Below the pieces are notes generated by a model. The model searched no databases. It worked only from the letters and a program-made list of their open reading frames with translations, and had not been told where the DNA came from. Shown in pieces: positions 13,752-15,142 of a stretch of DNA of 15,142 bases. Position numbers and translations under genes: made by a program. The stretch is from contig JAMCTD010000063.1 in the NCBI GenBank assembly GCA_023380995.1, positions 1-15,142 of the forward strand. Direction: 5' to 3'. Origin of the DNA: Patescibacteria group bacterium. Its GTDB lineage: Bacteria; Patescibacteria; Microgenomatia; Daviesbacterales; UBA10151. Within the stretch, counting starts at the first letter, position 1. The number at the start of each line of letters is the position of its first letter.

Positions 13752-14440
13752 GACTTTTAATTTGCCCTGATGTTAAAAAAATCCAGGAAGATATCCAAAA
13801 AACTTTACGTTTACACCTCGAAGGTGTAAACGTAAATCATCCAGATGTTTTGTATTTTAAAACAGGAAACAAATTAGGCATCACTGAAGCTAGAGCAATT
13901 AAAGAATATTTTTCTTTAAAACCATATTCTATAAAGGGCAGGGTAGTAATTTTAGAAGATGTCTCCCAAATAACAATTGAATCTCAGAATGCCCTGTTAA
14001 AAACCATCGAAGAACTGCCCAGTGAGGCTATTTTGATTTTAGGAACAAGTTCTGATGCCAACCTCTTACCAACCATCCTATCCAGGTGTGAAACTAAATA
14101 TTTAGATTCTGCTAACAACAAAACAACATATCCTGCCAAATACACAGAAGATTTGGAAAAACTACTAAGCTGCAATATTACAGGACGGTTTGAATATGTA
14201 GAAAAACTAAAAGAGAAAGAAGAGTTTTTATTTTTTCTAACTTATACTTTTAGAGAAATGCTTTATAACCCAAAACCAGATGTTGCAAAATTAGAAGTAA
14301 CAAAGTTTTTAAATGAGCTTTTACAGGCAGAAAAATGGGCAAAACAGAATGTAAATATCAGGGCAATTTTGGAATATTTGATGCTGGTTATACCAGGGAG
14401 GTCTGTAGAGCCAATATACATACCTCAGGGAGGTTTTTTA
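13742..14440 (+). CDS. holB: DNA polymerase III delta'-like clamp-loader subunit, no stop before gyrB
   Basis: The GTG at 13742 opens a frame of 233 codons up to the gyrB ATG. SQNALLKTIEEL (81-92) and LLPTILSRCE (108-117) are the delta'/gamma clamp-loader signatures (NALLKxLEEP, SRC). There is no Walker A or zinc finger, fitting a non-ATPase delta'. It is much shorter than E. coli HolB (334 residues) and matches the reduced form seen in candidate phyla. The likely native C-terminus is near RAILEYLMLVIP (residue 218), but no stop codon follows. The frame passes through an inverted copy of gyrB sequence and enters gyrB in phase. Only 25 bp separate it from pilB. It is clearly delta'-like; where it really ends is unsure. 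Confidence 0.75.
13796..13836 (-). terminator. Perfect 15-bp hairpin inside holB; terminator-like on the minus strand
   Basis: Arms 13804-13818 and 13822-13836 are perfectly complementary with a 3-nt loop (13819-13821). Read on the minus strand the stem is followed by GTTTTTT, the form of an intrinsic terminator, placed about 45 bp before the pilB -35. It could stop antisense transcription coming from the gyrB side. On the plus strand there is no U-tract, so the same stem would simply be a hairpin near the 5' end of holB mRNA. The inverted repeat is certain; the terminator role is not. Confidence 0.5.
14397..14421. repeat. 25-bp inverted repeat, upstream arm
   Basis: This arm is the exact reverse complement of 14516-14540, the gyrB segment coding for MYIGSTDL. 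It lies at the 3' end of the holB-like frame. The 94 bp between the arms contain the gyrB SD and start codon. Confidence 0.92.
14428..14433 (+). promoter_or_regulatory. gyrB Shine-Dalgarno site
   Basis: GGGAGG lies 7 nt before the gyrB ATG at 14441. It supports independent initiation of gyrB even though the upstream frame is open into it. Confidence 0.75.
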
Positions 14441-15142
14441 ATGGCCACAAACAAATACTCTGCAGAACAAATTCAAGTTTTAGAAGGCCTGGAACCAGTC
14501 CGGAAAAGGCCTGGAATGTATATTGGCTCTACAGACCTCCGAGGCCTTCACCACTTAATTAAGGAAACTGTTGATAATGGCATTGATGAAGCTTTAGCAG
14601 GTTATGCAAAAAATATCTGGATTATCCTGCACGAGGATAATTATGTTACAGTGGCTGATGACGGTAGAGGCATACCAGTAGATATCCACCCCAAAGTTGG
14701 CAAATCTGCCTTGGAAGTAATCATGACCACTCTTCACGCCGGAGGAAAATTTGGTGACGGAGGATATAAAGTCTCTACTGGCTTGCATGGTGTTGGAGTA
14801 TCAGCTGTTAACGCTTTATCAGACTACATGAGAACAGTAGTCAGAAGAGATAATAAAGAATATTTCCAAGAGTATGAAAGAGGGGTAGCTAAATCAAAAG
14901 TAGCAGAGGTTAAAGATCAAAGTAACGTTCCATTTAAAAGCACCTTTAAATGGCCAGCCAAGACTGGAACTTTACAAACTTTCTTAGCTGATAAAACAAT
15001 CTTTTCTACTATCACCCCAGAATTTGAAAAGCTGGAAAAACAACTTAAACAAGTAGCATATCTTGTGGCAGGAATTTTCTTTCATTTTTACGATGAACGT
15101 ACCGGGCAGGAAAGACATTTTTATTTCCAATCAGGTTTAGCC
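14441..15142 (+). CDS. gyrB: GyrB, DNA gyrase subunit B, N-terminal part (cut by window edge)
   Basis: 234 codons to the window end, covering the GHKL ATPase domain and the start of the transducer. Numbering matches E. coli: Glu42 and Asn46 in ETVDNGIDEALAG, Asp73 and Arg76-Gly77-Ile78-Pro79 in ADDGRGIP, then HAGGKFGDGGYK and the nucleotide-lid motif STGLHGVGVSAVNALS. RPGMYIGSTDL (24-33) is conserved in type II topoisomerase B subunits. The subunit supplies ATP hydrolysis for negative supercoiling with GyrA. ParE is the alternative and cannot be wholly excluded from this part alone. It starts at an ATG with a good SD, in the same frame as the upstream holB-like gene with no stop in between. 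Confidence 0.93.
   Translation, partial: MATNKYSAEQIQVLEGLEPVRKRPGMYIGSTDLRGLHHLIKETVDNGIDEALAGYAKNIWIILHEDNYVTVADDGRGIPVDIHPKVGKSALEVIMTTLHAGGKFGDGGYKVSTGLHGVGVSAVNALSDYMRTVVRRDNKEYFQEYERGVAKSKVAEVKDQSNVPFKSTFKWPAKTGTLQTFLADKTIFSTITPEFEKLEKQLKQVAYLVAGIFFHFYDERTGQERHFYFQSGLA
14516..14540. repeat. 25-bp inverted repeat, downstream arm within gyrB
   Basis: This segment is the natural gyrB coding sequence for MYIGSTDL and is presumably the source of the inverted copy at 14397-14421. In a holB-gyrB transcript the two arms could pair around the gyrB initiation site. Confidence 0.92.

Larger units (their letters stand above)
14394..14434 (+). repeat. 9-bp direct repeat bracketing an inverted gyrB-derived segment
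   Basis: CAGGGAGGT occurs at 14394-14402 and again at 14426-14434; the second copy carries the gyrB SD. The 23 bp between them includes 14403-14421, the inverted copy of gyrB. GGAGGT within the repeat is also the end of the gyrB-derived arm, the microhomology expected at a template switch. Confidence 0.8.

Noticed and set aside
14484..14516. AAGGCCTGGAA direct repeat (14484-14494 and 14506-14516) in gyrB
   Set aside because: The copies are in different frames within a strongly conserved protein segment, so chance similarity is enough.
14335..14562. Plus-strand ORF of 75 codons overlapping the holB/gyrB junction
   Set aside because: It is out of frame with both well-supported genes, and its translation has no recognisable features.

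Overview
The window is a type IV pilus (T4P) locus on the minus strand (positions 1-13716), with a divergent plus-strand pair at its right end (13742-15142). A+T-rich DNA, short gaps, 4-11 bp gene overlaps, a secretin-free run of pilus genes, a very short clamp-loader delta'-like protein and a crowd of small Cys-containing prepilins all suggest a candidate phyla radiation (Patescibacteria) genome, probably Microgenomates-like. TGA serves as a real stop at several ATGA overlaps, which argues against the recoded Gracilibacteria/Absconditabacteria. The lineage is an inference; no rRNA or other marker is present.

Layout in the direction of minus-strand transcription: pilB (extension ATPase, 13716-11998), pilT (retraction ATPase, 11988-10936), pilC (platform, 10906-9704), a probable major pilin with a perfect Shine-Dalgarno (SD) site (9605-8982), pilD (prepilin peptidase, 8977-8057), a GspG-like pilin (7986-7498), its frameshifted tandem paralogue (7432-6913), a third GspG-like pilin (6916-6392), then a complete minor-pilin set H-V-W-X (6344-3729), a second V-W-X set (3717-871) ending in a 601-residue PilX-like protein, and finally pilM, cut by the window edge (797-1). 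That makes eleven class III prepilin-like genes. PilB and PilT would drive assembly and retraction on PilC, PilD would process all the prepilins, and the minor pilins would form priming and tip complexes. PilM would link the inner-membrane platform to PilB, with PilN/PilO expected beyond the left edge.

Right end: a delta'-like (holB) gene starts 25 bp from pilB in the opposite direction and is followed by gyrB, cut by the window edge. The intergenic region appears to hold two adjacent outward-facing promoters that would give leaderless mRNAs.

Main oddities: (1) a perfect 25-bp inverted copy of part of gyrB lies at the holB/gyrB junction beside a 9-bp direct repeat, and the holB frame runs into gyrB with no stop; (2) a one-base A6 frameshift in a pilin whose downstream frame is otherwise intact; (3) a doubled V-W-X minor-pilin cassette, the second copy carrying a giant tip candidate with a beta-sandwich-like insert; (4) a perfect 15-bp hairpin inside holB; (5) a tandem heptamer array inside the pilD coding region. 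No gap exceeds 100 bases, and I saw no RNA genes, CRISPR arrays or insertion sequences.
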